DNA from: Devosia sp. | Lineage (GTDB): Bacteria; Pseudomonadota; Alphaproteobacteria; Rhizobiales; Devosiaceae | Assembly: GCF_030689745.1 (NCBI RefSeq) | Contig: NZ_JAUYGL010000235.1 | Location: 1-33,883 of the forward strand | Length of the DNA stretch: 33,883 nt | Reading direction: 5' to 3' | Shown here: piece by piece, positions 25,262 to 33,466 of the stretch | How the letters are laid out: every line of letters begins with the position of its first letter | How positions within the stretch are numbered: the first letter of the stretch is position 1 | Program-made: the position numbers and the translations under genes | Notes under the pieces: generated by a model | Told to the model about the DNA's origin: nothing | What the model saw: the letters and a program-made list of their open reading frames with translations, nothing else | Database searches by the model: none

Positions 25262-26239
25262 CTATTCGGGCCAGATGGCGCCGCGCAAATAACGCTCGGC
25301 CAGTGCCGCAGTCCCATCGGCAAAACCGGGCATATACTGCTGCGCCAGCTCGGTTTCCGCGTGCGACCCGATCCATGCCAACAGCGCCATGCGGCGCAAC
25401 ATCACCATGCTATCGATGGATTTAAGGTCCCTGTCATTGAGCGGGCGAACTGTCTGATAGTGCTCGATCCAGGCCGAGCGGAGCGCTGGTATGGCGGGAC
25501 TGGTCTCATGAAAGGAGATGGCCGCGGCAAAATCATAGGTGAACCAGCAGAAACCGCAGTCGTCAAAGTCGATCAGCGAAACGTTCTCCCCATCGACCAG
25601 CACATTGCCCAGCCGCATATCGGCATGGATCAGCCCATAACGATCTGCATCCATTCCATAGTCAGCCAGACGTTGCCAAAGCATGGCATCGAGACGATCC
25701 AGAATCGGGCGGTTGTGGGCAGCGACCCCCGGTGCGACGCGCCAGTCACCCCACGGCCCGTCAATGTCGAGGATGGTCGCGGCCTGCCAACTGGGACGTT
25801 CAAAGTCAGCGGGACGCTGCCAGGTGGTGACGTGCTGGTGTAGCGTAGCTGCGTAGCTGCCCAATGTGCCGAACAGGCCATCCAGATTATCTGGAAGCAC
25901 CGGTTCGTGGCCTGGAATATAGTCAAACAGCACCGCCATGCGCACTGATCCGTCAGGAGCAATGAAGCGCTGCAGCAGCTCGCCATCGCAGCCGGCAATT
26001 GGCTGGGGGATAGGCAAGGAGGTATCTCGTTGCAGCGCCTGCAGCCACGCCAACTCACTCTGGATCGACAAGGTCGACTGGTACCCAGCGCGGTGGACCC
26101 GGAGCATGAAGCACTGCCCGTCAGCAGTATCAACGCGGAAAGTCTGGTTTTCGGAATGATTGACCAGATTGGTGCGGGCCCCATTCAACCCTGGCCACCG
26201 TTGCAGCGCTGGGCCAACATCCATCGATGTCATCGGCAT
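25262..26239 (-). CDS. APH-fold phosphotransferase family protein
   Basis: 325-residue kinase-like protein of the aminoglycoside phosphotransferase/choline kinase fold. The catalytic loop HADMRLGN (H205, D207, N212) and the metal-binding LIDFDD (D224) are intact. The N-terminal strand region has E-N-x-T-F-R-V and a C-F-M-L-R-V-H lysine-position variant. It resembles SrkA/homoserine-kinase-II-like proteins, but the substrate cannot be assigned. I choose ATG 26239 because GGAG lies 7 nt upstream; the longer frame to 26269 has no such site. It is convergent with the EPS operon and next to tRNA-Pro. Confidence 0.85.
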   Translation of the reverse strand: MPMTSMDVGPALQRWPGLNGARTNLVNHSENQTFRVDTADGQCFMLRVHRAGYQSTLSIQSELAWLQALQRDTSLPIPQPIAGCDGELLQRFIAPDGSVRMAVLFDYIPGHEPVLPDNLDGLFGTLGSYAATLHQHVTTWQRPADFERPSWQAATILDIDGPWGDWRVAPGVAAHNRPILDRLDAMLWQRLADYGMDADRYGLIHADMRLGNVLVDGENVSLIDFDDCGFCWFTYDFAAAISFHETSPAIPALRSAWIEHYQTVRPLNDRDLKSIDSMVMLRRMALLAWIGSHAETELAQQYMPGFADGTAALAERYLRGAIWPE

Positions 26240-26246
26240 GGGCAAG

Positions 26247-26250
26247 CTCC
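26247..26250 (-). promoter_or_regulatory. Shine-Dalgarno that fixes the phosphotransferase start
   Basis: GGAG on the minus strand, 7 nt before ATG 26239; it favours this Met over the upstream and downstream in-frame candidates. Confidence 0.6.
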
Positions 26251-26311
26251 GACGGACTGGCGCTCGCAAGGATGCCGCGCAGGGCCAGCAGCAAGCAATT
26301 AAAGAGTGTGA

Positions 26312-26388
26312 TGGTCGGAGCGGCGGGATTCGAACCCACGACCCTTTGTCCCCCAGACAAATGCGCTACCAGGCTGCGCTACGCCCCG
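26312..26388 (-). tRNA. tRNA-Pro (anticodon GGG)
   Basis: Full cloverleaf on the minus strand, 77 nt with the encoded CCA (26312-26314). Acceptor stem CGGGGCG / CGCTCCG (one G-T), D arm GCGC...GCGC with AGCCTGGTA loop, anticodon stem TTTGT/ACAAA with loop CTGGGGG (anticodon GGG), and T arm GTGGG-TTCGAAT-CCCGC. Discriminator base A. It marks the left border of the accessory region. The 5' end of the tRNA, not its 3' end, faces the island. Confidence 0.97.
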
Positions 26389-26483
26389 ACTGCGCGGAGA
26401 CATAGAGAAGCCGGGGATTTGGTGCAACCCTCATTTTAGGGACCATGTGAACAAAGTGAGATTTTTTCGCTGTTGTGGCTCGT

Positions 26484-26515
26484 CGTGGGACCGAAAGTCC
26501 CACGAAAGTCCCACG
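26484..26515. repeat. Inverted plus direct repeat next to tRNA-Pro
   Basis: CGTGGGAC (26484-26491), loop CGAAA, GTCCCACG (26497-26504), then a second AAAGTCCCACG (26505-26515), so CGAAAGTCCCA is present twice in tandem with a third copy inverted. The arrangement suits a recombinase or regulator binding site at the island border. Confidence 0.65.
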
Positions 26516-26537
26516 GGCGTTCTCCTCATGTTCACGG

Positions 26538-26553
26538 AGCTAGCCAGCTAGCT
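26538..26553. repeat. AGCTAGC palindrome
   Basis: AGCTAGC-CA-GCTAGCT, perfect 7+7 palindrome with a 2-nt centre, about 180 nt upstream of vsr. It could be an operator; no regulator gene is nearby. Confidence 0.45.
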
Positions 26554-26734
26554 TTCTACGGAACGGCCGTAAGATTCCGAGTCTCGACGGTGGCTGTATG
26601 AGTTGCTCGTAGGTTCAACCTCAACGCGGCGCATCGGCGTCAGCCATTTAGCTTCCTGTCCCAACACAAAACGCAGGTGTCTCGGTTAATGTAATGTAAA
26701 GTGAATCGGCGTCTGGTCGTCGTTGGGGCCCCGC

Positions 26735-27142
26735 ATGGATATCGTAACAGGCGAACAGCGTTCACGGATGATGAGCGGTATTCGGGGCAAAAATACTGGC
26801 CCTGAGATGGCGGTGCGCAAGACTGCTCATGCCCTTGGCTTACGCTTTCGCATTCACCGCAAAGACCTTCCAGGCTCCCCTGACCTTGTATTTCCAGGCC
26901 GGAACACTATTGCTTTCGTTCACGGTTGCTATTGGCACCGTCATGCCGGGTGCCGTTATTGCTATACCCCCAAATCCAACGTTGAATTCTGGACCAAAAA
27001 ATTCAAGAACAACGTTGCACGTGATGAACGCGTGCGGGAGGAACTTGAGCAGCGTGGCTGGCGTGTCGTTACCCTTTGGGAATGCGAAACCGCCAACAAA
27101 GACGGTCTGCGTCAAAGGCTCAAGGGAATATTCAAGTCATGA
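26735..27142 (+). CDS. vsr: Very short patch repair endonuclease (Vsr)
   Basis: 135 residues. It nicks next to T in T:G mismatches formed by deamination of 5-methylcytosine made by the partner methyltransferase. Conserved elements are RSRMMSGIRGKNTGPE (9-24), catalytic D50 in GSPDLVF, H63 in FVHGCYWH, zinc-ligand candidates C65, H70, C73 and C117 (LWECE), and F-W-x-x-K-F-x-x-N. Length is complete. The start is ATG 26735; the frame is open to a TTG at 26723. The stop overlaps the methyltransferase start (ATGA), so the two are translationally coupled. Confidence 0.96.
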   Translation: MDIVTGEQRSRMMSGIRGKNTGPEMAVRKTAHALGLRFRIHRKDLPGSPDLVFPGRNTIAFVHGCYWHRHAGCRYCYTPKSNVEFWTKKFKNNVARDERVREELEQRGWRVVTLWECETANKDGLRQRLKGIFKS

Positions 27143-28629
27143 CGTCCAAGGAACAGCAGCTTACACGCCGCAACAAGATTGCCAGACTGCACTCAGGCGC
27201 CACACCTCGCGCACTCGAAATCTGCTCGGGTTGCGGCGGCCTGTCCCTGGGCCTGAAAACCGCAGGCTTTGATCTTACCGCCCACATCGAAATCGATCCT
27301 GAGGCCGCGGCAAGCTACGCGCTCAACTTCGGTGGGGATCAGGCCGCTGACAGTGAATGGGCGCGCCCGCGCGACATGGAAAGCTGCTCCGCATCTCAGC
27401 TCGTCGCAGACCTCGAACTGGGTACCTCAGCTTCCGAGTCCTTCGACCTCCTCGCGGCGGGGCTCCCTTGCCAAGCCTTTGCACGGATCGGCCGCTCCAA
27501 GCTTCGTTCCGTCGCTGGAGAGGAAGATGCCTTCCAGAAGGACCCTCGCGCCGCCCTCTATCGTCGCTTCCTTCAGTACGTTGAAGACACGCAGCCCCTC
27601 GTCATCATCATCGAGAACGTTCCGGACATTCTGAACTTCGGCGGTCACAACGTCCCAGAGGAAATCTGCGAGACTCTCGGTCTTGCGGGCTATCGAACCG
27701 GATACACCATTCTCAATGCCGCCTATTTCGGTGTGCCGCAGATACGCGAGCGATTGTTCATCGTCGCCATCGCTACTGAACTCGGCGAAGAGCCCGCTTT
27801 CCCCGAGCCGATCCACTTCCTCGACCTTCCCAAGGGCTACGAAGGATCGCGTCGCGTGGCGCTCAAGCACGTGAAGAAAGACAGCGTTCACTTCCACCCG
27901 ATCCCGGTGCCCCACAAGAATCTCAAGAACGCCGTCGGCGTCAAAGATGCACTCGAAGACCTTCCTCGGATCAAGGAACATGCAACCGACCCATCGGTAA
28001 TCCGCAAGCGTAAGCTTCGCGATGTCCTTCCCTATCGCAAGCTTGAAGGCAGCCTTTCGGCATACTCCGTTGCCATGCGCACTTGGCCCGGCTTCAAGAC
28101 CGAGGACGGTACGGATGGACACTTGGTTCGTCTGACTCCTCGAGATTTCCCCATCTTCGCCAAGCTCAAACACGGCGCCGACTATCCACAGGCCCGTGCC
28201 CTGGCCGAGAAACTCTTCGAGGAAGAGCTGATTTCACAGCGCATGACCAAGGTGCATAGAGACTCGAAGGCCTTTCAGGAACTGCGCGCCAGCATGGTGC
28301 CCCCATACGATCCAAACAAGTTCCCGAACAAATGGTGGAAGCTCGATCCGTCCAAGCCGTCTCGCACGCTGACCGCTCACATGGGCAAGGACACTTACTC
28401 CCATATCCACTATGACAGCGCGCAGAAGCGCACCGTATCCGTGCGTGAAGCTGCGCGTCTGCAGTCATTCCCGGACGGGTTTACGTTCGCTGGTGCGATG
28501 AACGCCGCTTTCCGTCAGATCGGAAATGCTGTCCCACCACTCCTGGGCCTCGCCGTCGCAAAAGTGTTAAAGGCTCAGCTCGTCGGATCGTCCCGCGAAA
28601 AAGAGGCAGTTGATCGGCAGGTCGCCTGA
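27139..28629 (+). CDS. DNA (cytosine-5)-methyltransferase
   Basis: 496 residues, C5-cytosine methyltransferase. Motif I ALEICSGCGGLSLGL (25-39), motif IV GLPCQAF with catalytic C111, motif VI ENVPD (159-163), motif VIII QIRERLF (201-207), the variable target-recognition region (~215-420), and the late motifs SVREAARLQSFPDGF and RQIGNAVPP. All catalytic residues are intact. Target sequence cannot be read. The start ATG 27139 overlaps the vsr stop; the longer frame from 27076 runs inside vsr and is not real. It is second in a vsr-dcm-GHKL operon typical of a MutL/MORC-type ATPase-linked restriction system. Confidence 0.96.
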   Translation: MTSKEQQLTRRNKIARLHSGATPRALEICSGCGGLSLGLKTAGFDLTAHIEIDPEAAASYALNFGGDQAADSEWARPRDMESCSASQLVADLELGTSASESFDLLAAGLPCQAFARIGRSKLRSVAGEEDAFQKDPRAALYRRFLQYVEDTQPLVIIIENVPDILNFGGHNVPEEICETLGLAGYRTGYTILNAAYFGVPQIRERLFIVAIATELGEEPAFPEPIHFLDLPKGYEGSRRVALKHVKKDSVHFHPIPVPHKNLKNAVGVKDALEDLPRIKEHATDPSVIRKRKLRDVLPYRKLEGSLSAYSVAMRTWPGFKTEDGTDGHLVRLTPRDFPIFAKLKHGADYPQARALAEKLFEEELISQRMTKVHRDSKAFQELRASMVPPYDPNKFPNKWWKLDPSKPSRTLTAHMGKDTYSHIHYDSAQKRTVSVREAARLQSFPDGFTFAGAMNAAFRQIGNAVPPLLGLAVAKVLKAQLVGSSREKEAVDRQVA

Positions 28630-28630
28630 C

Positions 28631-30883
28631 ATGGCCGCGGAACGTACCATCGAGATACCACCGAAGGCCTCCGCACTGATCAACTCACTCAGGGGATTGG
28701 GCTATTCGCCTGAGACCGCAATAGCCGACCTCATCGACAACAGCATCACTGCTGGCGCAGTCACTGTGGAAATCGACCTCCAGTGGAACGACGGACGCCC
28801 CGTTGCTGCCATCTTCGACAACGGACGCGGCATGGGCGAAAAGCGCCTTGCTGAGGCGATGCAGCTCGGTGGTGACGGCCCTGACGCCGACCGCAGCGAG
28901 AATGATCTTGGACGCTTCGGCATGGGCCTGAAGACCGCATCGTTGTCACAAAGCAGCCGCCTGACCGCCGTCTCTCGGGCGGAAGATACGACGACCGGAA
29001 TAACGATGGATGTCGAAGTCATCGCAGCGCGCGGCTGGATCGCCACCGTCCCCGATCCGCTGCCCAAACACCCTTTCGTCTCGAAACTTCTTACACTTTC
29101 CGCCGGTACGGTTGTCCTCTGGGAGAATATCGACGAGCTGAGCGGACTCTCAGGCCTCGTCAAGGAGGCCTTTTACCTTCGCCTCGAAGAAATCCGCGCT
29201 CATCTCGGCATGGTCTTTCATCGATTCATCAACGGTGATGCCGATCGCCTCGCAATCGTTCTCAATGGACGCCCCGTCAAAGCGTGGGACCCGTTCCAGA
29301 CACAGCATCCAGCGACCATCGCCATGCCCGTTGAAAGAATCCGGCATGCCGGCTCATCCTTCAGCGTGAAGCCCTATGTCCTTCCGCACCGGGACCGCTT
29401 CGCCAACGACACCGAGTACGAGGCCGCAGGCGGCCCAGGTGGGTGGGGCGCACGCCAGGGCTTCTACGTTTACCGCGGCAAGCGTCTTCTTGTCGCCGGC
29501 AGCTGGCTCGGCCTTGGCGGTTCTCGCACCTGGACACGCGACGAAGCCAGCCGACTTTCCCGCATTCAGGTGGACCTGCCGACCGGCATGGACCGCGACT
29601 GGCGCATTGATGTTCGCAAATCGCAGGCGCGCCCGCCTGGCACGCTGCGGGGACGTCTCACCGCCATTGCCGGACACTGCAGAAAGGAAGCTCGCGAAGT
29701 GTTCGCGTTCCGCGGACAGACTACAGCCTCTCTCCATCGGGCGCGGCGCAAGGATTCGCTCAACCTCGAGCACGTGTCCGTGCCGGTAAAAATCATCAAG
29801 GTCGGGGGCGCTGATCTAAGCGAAATGGTGTCGTCCATTTCGCGCGCAGCTAACCGCCAGAATACGGTTCAACTCGCAGACTTCTCTGCAAACGACCCCT
29901 TCCATCAGCAGATCGAAACCCTCGCCAATACGACTTGGCTTGATGACGCCAAAGGCCGCTGGTTTTACGAGCGTGCTCGCGGCTCGTACCTCGCCGCCGA
30001 ACAGAAGGCTGCCTTCAAGGTCTCCGATACGAAGACATTCCGTCAGCAGACGCCAAAACAACGCCGTCTCAGCAAGCTTGATGTCGCCCGCTATCTCAGC
30101 GCCTGGGAAAGCCTGCCGGACAAGGTCTGCCTTGGCGGTCAGAAGAACTTCCAGATATTCATGCAGCGTTTGAAGGACGCTCCGGTTCCCGAGCCAGACC
30201 AGAATTGGTTCAAGCGCTTGATCGCTATCTCTGTTCTGTACCGCGCTGCCGAGAAGAAGATCAAAAGCATGAAGTTCCCAGCCTATGGATCGCAGATCAC
30301 TGCCTATGTCGTGGCCGGCTTCTCACATCGTAGCGGCGGGCGCGTCGACTTCGACCGTCTGTGGTCGAAACAAGCCGTCAGCCTGGAACTCGAGCAACTC
30401 ATCGCAGACTGGGCGCCGAAACTTGACGCAGTCATGCGTGAGTCAGCAGGTCAGCGAAACCCCAGCGAATGGTACAAGAAGGCCGAATGCTGGAAGGACA
30501 TCCAGGATAAGCTTCCTGAACTGTCCGATCCTCTACCACCCGAGCTCTCCTATGAGACCGCCAGCAGTTCGACCGGAATCAGCGGGCCGATGATTCCGAA
30601 GGGCACCCACACAGTTGCCGACTACGACCGCATTGCTCGCTGCATGGAGATACCGGCCGCAATCTGGTTGGAAGTTGCGGAGAGGGGACAGCAGACCAGT
30701 ACCATCCACTGGACCGTCGCCGGTATCTGCAGGACAATTGCAGGCTACGCCGCCGGTGGTTGGCAGCGTAAGCCGACCGCAAAGCAGGCGAAGCCCGCGC
30801 TCGAAGCCGTCATTGCTGTTGAAAGAGCCGGCTTGGTCAAGGCCGGGCTGATTACACAGGAGGCAAAGGCCGATCAGGCCTGA
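28631..30883 (+). CDS. Chimeric GHKL ATPase (MutL/MORC-like) - AIPR protein
   Basis: 750 residues in one intact frame, starting 1 nt after the methyltransferase stop. Residues 1-361 are a GHKL ATPase: N box DLIDN (33-37), G1 box DNGRGM (63-68), G2 box GRFGMGLK (94-101), then the transducer-like part with RDWRIDVRKS. From about residue 362 the sequence is the C-terminal half of an AIPR (abortive infection phage resistance) protein: GQTTASLHRARRKD, a V-P-V-K-I-I-K strand, the S-R-A-A-N-R-Q-N segment, DFSANDPFHQQIE, WFYERARGSY (444-453), and L-D-V-A-R-Y followed by GGQKNF. In the operons I know, the ATPase and AIPR are separate, with Z1 and PD-(D/E)XK genes between. Here the ATPase C-terminus, both genes and the AIPR N-terminus are absent. 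The 3' end overlaps the convergent endonuclease by 10 nt. Confidence 0.88.
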   Translation: MAAERTIEIPPKASALINSLRGLGYSPETAIADLIDNSITAGAVTVEIDLQWNDGRPVAAIFDNGRGMGEKRLAEAMQLGGDGPDADRSENDLGRFGMGLKTASLSQSSRLTAVSRAEDTTTGITMDVEVIAARGWIATVPDPLPKHPFVSKLLTLSAGTVVLWENIDELSGLSGLVKEAFYLRLEEIRAHLGMVFHRFINGDADRLAIVLNGRPVKAWDPFQTQHPATIAMPVERIRHAGSSFSVKPYVLPHRDRFANDTEYEAAGGPGGWGARQGFYVYRGKRLLVAGSWLGLGGSRTWTRDEASRLSRIQVDLPTGMDRDWRIDVRKSQARPPGTLRGRLTAIAGHCRKEAREVFAFRGQTTASLHRARRKDSLNLEHVSVPVKIIKVGGADLSEMVSSISRAANRQNTVQLADFSANDPFHQQIETLANTTWLDDAKGRWFYERARGSYLAAEQKAAFKVSDTKTFRQQTPKQRRLSKLDVARYLSAWESLPDKVCLGGQKNFQIFMQRLKDAPVPEPDQNWFKRLIAISVLYRAAEKKIKSMKFPAYGSQITAYVVAGFSHRSGGRVDFDRLWSKQAVSLELEQLIADWAPKLDAVMRESAGQRNPSEWYKKAECWKDIQDKLPELSDPLPPELSYETASSSTGISGPMIPKGTHTVADYDRIARCMEIPAAIWLEVAERGQQTSTIHWTVAGICRTIAGYAAGGWQRKPTAKQAKPALEAVIAVERAGLVKAGLITQEAKADQA

Positions 30884-32064
30884 GTCTTGTGCTCTGCAGG
30901 AAACTCCTCGCTAAGCCAAGTGCGGACTGCTTCAACGCTGCCGCGGCCGTTGCGCCGCAATAGGTCAACGATGTCTTGCGCCGCGATCACAAGGATCGGG
31001 TGCTGATCTTCCTTAATCTCCTTGTACGCCTGCAGATCAACACACGAGGTCGTCACGATCACCCCGAACTGGCGATGACGCAGCCGCGATATCAGCCGTG
31101 ACATGTCCTTGACGCCCACTGCAGTCGGCGGCGTGTAGCATTTTGCTTCCAAGGCAAAATCCACCAGAATACCGCTTGGTCCGGAGCCTACGCGAAGCTG
31201 ACCGATCGCATCACGACCGCCGTCACGCGATGGCCGCGTGACATCCAGGCCAGCAATGTCCGGGATCATCAAGCGCGCAAGTGCGGCTGCACAGTGCTCG
31301 AATGCGTGCGGCCGGCTCTTGAAGTGCTGACGCACGACGTCGATGATTGCTTGGCCATCGTGGTCCGACGGCAGTTGCTCATTCCTCGATCGGTACTCCA
31401 AGGTTCGCGCTGCGATTAGCGGTTTGCGGCGTCCTGTTTTACGCCAGAGCTGCCATTGATCTGGCGCGAGCGAGTGATCGGATTTGCCTGCGATAATGCT
31501 GTCGACCCACGCGCGATGCATGCGGGCGGCATCGATCACCGTGAATCGTGCTCGGTAATTTTGAAAACGCTCGCCTTTGGTACTGCGCCAGATGGCAACC
31601 AACTCTTCCGACGCGTCAAGATCGCTTGCGCCCGGCACCGCCAGCCCCAGGAAGCGAACATCCCGCGACACACCTGCGCTCGCAAACAGGAATATCGGCG
31701 GTACGACCTGCCGACCCTCCTGGCCTGCGCGGGAGTGCTCGAAAATCGTTCGCAGGATCAGGTTGCCGTCGCGCCCCGTGTCATGCAGGTCGCGTCCCGG
31801 CTTCTTGTTGTCCCCAAAGTAAGTAAAAATGCCTGTTTCGGCATCAAGCTCATCAGGCCAGTCGGCATCATTCATGCTCGTGGTCAGAACGAGCATATCC
31901 AGCTTGCCCTTGACCTTGCCCCGATAGCGGAAGCCACCCTGACTGTCGACGCGCACCAGCTTGGGCAACGGGTCGTCGCCGGCATTGCCCTTGCGTCCAC
32001 CTTGGTAAATCGCATCGACCTGCAGATCGGCGGTGGAGAGTTGGTCGACTGGTACGATTGTCAT
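30874..32064 (-). CDS. Restriction endonuclease, Mrr-like PD-(D/E)XK, with a possible AspBHI/SRA-like N-terminal reader
   Basis: 396 residues. The C-terminal nuclease core has GGRDAIG (D285), LVDFALEAKCY (E306, K308), the VGVKDMSRLISRLRHRQFGVIVTTS helix-strand pair and a final ILVIAAQDIVDLL, i.e. a Mrr_cat-type PD-(D/E)XK nuclease. The N-terminal half has a FTYFGDNKKPGRDLHD block that I associate with AspBHI/MspJI-type modified-base readers; this part is less certain. A type IV enzyme cutting 5-methylcytosine DNA is therefore plausible. Unlike MspJI enzymes it has E-x-K, not Q-x-K. ATG 32064 with AGGGGA 7 nt upstream is preferred to the TTG at 32082. It is convergent with the GHKL-AIPR gene. 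Confidence 0.82.
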   Translation of the reverse strand: MTIVPVDQLSTADLQVDAIYQGGRKGNAGDDPLPKLVRVDSQGGFRYRGKVKGKLDMLVLTTSMNDADWPDELDAETGIFTYFGDNKKPGRDLHDTGRDGNLILRTIFEHSRAGQEGRQVVPPIFLFASAGVSRDVRFLGLAVPGASDLDASEELVAIWRSTKGERFQNYRARFTVIDAARMHRAWVDSIIAGKSDHSLAPDQWQLWRKTGRRKPLIAARTLEYRSRNEQLPSDHDGQAIIDVVRQHFKSRPHAFEHCAAALARLMIPDIAGLDVTRPSRDGGRDAIGQLRVGSGPSGILVDFALEAKCYTPPTAVGVKDMSRLISRLRHRQFGVIVTTSCVDLQAYKEIKEDQHPILVIAAQDIVDLLRRNGRGSVEAVRTWLSEEFPAEHKTQA

Positions 32065-32071
32065 TTTGTGG

Positions 32072-32077
32072 TCCCCT
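32072..32077 (-). promoter_or_regulatory. Shine-Dalgarno of the restriction endonuclease gene
   Basis: AGGGGA on the minus strand, 7 nt before ATG 32064; it decides against the TTG start 18 nt further upstream. Confidence 0.65.
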
Positions 32078-32218
32078 ATCAAAGTTTGAATATCGCCGCA
32101 CCACCTGTCGAGCGAAGATTGGCCGAATTCGAACTATGTAAGGGCCGCAACCCAAACGGAACCGTAATGTCGGCTCTGGGCGAAGCAGATGAAAGGTGGG
32201 TCAACTGTTATCACTTAA

Positions 32219-33220
32219 CTATGGCTCGAACTGGTCGGAATCCAGCGTATTGGGCTTTGCGCAGCCCATTTTAGCGAATTCTTTCAGTGTTGGCTTGCCG
32301 AACTCCCTCACCTCGCCAGAAGCCCACACGGCCGTCATACTGCTTGTGCCGCTTCCACCTGATTGCTTTCGAGCGTACCGCCCGCTAGTCCTTGTCGAGG
32401 CATGCCCCATAGCTTTCGCTATCTCAACGGGTGACCAACCTGCCTTTTTTAGGTCCGCAGAAAAACGGTGACGAAGCGTGTAAGGGCTGATGGTAAGCGG
32501 CAGCTTTGCCCGCGTAGCCGCTGTTTTGATGTCGTCGCGTAACGCGTCGGGGCTACGAGAAAACAGCAGTTTGCCGCCGGCCTTTTTGACCAGAGCCAAA
32601 AGCTGCGCCGTGAGGCTCCACTTACGCGCATCGTGTCTTTGCGCACGCCGCTTGTGACCGGTGGATTGGGTATGCTTCACCCCATTTATATCAATATCAA
32701 GCCAGTGTTCCCTCGACACTTCTAGCGTAACGCCTCGCGCGATTTCTGCCGGACGCACACCTGCAATGGAAAGAACAAGGATCCCAACGAGTCCCGCTTT
32801 TCCGGCTGCTGTTGCAAGACGTTCGCGGAAGTCGCCTTTCTTGCTTAACGCCTTAAGCCCTACTTTTTTGCTTTTGCCTTTTTGTGAGCGCGCCCCTTTC
32901 CGGGTTTCAGCTGCTACGCTCTTGACCAAATCTGCGTACACGCGAGTCTGATCCAGACGCCACCCCAGATTGGTCTCGCCTAGGGCTGAGGCTTCATCAA
33001 AGCTGATTATGCTCTCCGCCAATGAGAACCTCAGGCGCCAAAGGAGTGCGGCTTTCCTTTTGTAGAAAGTGCTATCTGGCGCTGACCGGAGATAGGCGAC
33101 AAAGTCACCATCGACAGCCCTTATGATGCGCGCGTAATCAGCCTGGGTGCTGGCCGCCAGATCGAACTTCATGTCCTTGGTCTGGTCCGCCATAAAATGC
33201 CGTAGCTCAATGAGTGTCAT
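32219..33220 (-). CDS. Tyrosine recombinase / integrase
   Basis: 333 residues. The catalytic domain shows box I GVRPAEIARG (R156), box II SPYTLRHRFS (R250) and MGHASTRTSGRYAR (H273 and nucleophile Y282). The histidine that usually opens the H-x-x-R motif is a tyrosine (Y247), a substitution seen in some active recombinases. The N-terminal ~130 residues are basic and probably bind arm or core sites. GAGG precedes the ATG by ~5 nt. It is the only mobility gene in the island, oriented toward the tRNA side, and a ~560-nt repeat-rich region lies behind its start. Confidence 0.92.
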   Translation of the reverse strand: MTLIELRHFMADQTKDMKFDLAASTQADYARIIRAVDGDFVAYLRSAPDSTFYKRKAALLWRLRFSLAESIISFDEASALGETNLGWRLDQTRVYADLVKSVAAETRKGARSQKGKSKKVGLKALSKKGDFRERLATAAGKAGLVGILVLSIAGVRPAEIARGVTLEVSREHWLDIDINGVKHTQSTGHKRRAQRHDARKWSLTAQLLALVKKAGGKLLFSRSPDALRDDIKTAATRAKLPLTISPYTLRHRFSADLKKAGWSPVEIAKAMGHASTRTSGRYARKQSGGSGTSSMTAVWASGEVREFGKPTLKEFAKMGCAKPNTLDSDQFEP

Positions 33221-33340
33221 AAAACCCTCGGTACCTGTCCCTCTGAAATCCAGATAACTCCAGATCTCAGGCTTTCAAGTTTCTCCGCACATAAATCTGG
33301 TTGGACGTAATTCTATGGTCGGACTGAGAATGAAACAGCC

Positions 33341-33384
33341 CATCTTACCCGACTGACAAAAGGGCATCTTACCCGACTGATAAA
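33341..33384. repeat. Two tandem 20-bp repeats
   Basis: CATCTTACCCGACTGACAAA (33341-33360) and CATCTTACCCGACTGATAAA (33365-33384), one mismatch, 24-nt period. A weaker relative (GGACTGAGAA) lies just upstream at 33321. The layout resembles tandem transposase-binding sites near IS21-family ends, or recombinase arm sites. Confidence 0.8.
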
Positions 33385-33466
33385 GGTGTTCCCCCCAGTC
33401 CAAATCAGGTGTTCTTGCTGGCCGTATTGTCGGGGTGGGAACACCCCCGAGAATACGGCCATTACG

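Larger units (their letters stand above)
26389..26734. other. 346-nt gene-free border between tRNA-Pro and the island genes
   Basis: No gene seen. It holds the CGTGGGAC repeat cluster (26484-26515), the AGCTAGC palindrome (26538-26553), a short ACGGCCGT palindrome near 26563, and an AT-rich TAATGTAATGTAAAGTGAA stretch (~26688-26706) just before vsr that could contain its promoter. Base composition is lower in GC than the neighbouring core genes, as expected for acquired DNA. Confidence 0.5.

Noticed and set aside
27076..27138. N-terminal extension of the methyltransferase
   Set aside because: It lies inside vsr in another frame; ATG 27139 overlaps the vsr stop in a classic ATGA coupling.
33420..33460. 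Rho-independent terminator
   Set aside because: Strong hairpin but no T-run on either side; it fits better as a helix of the multibranch structure.
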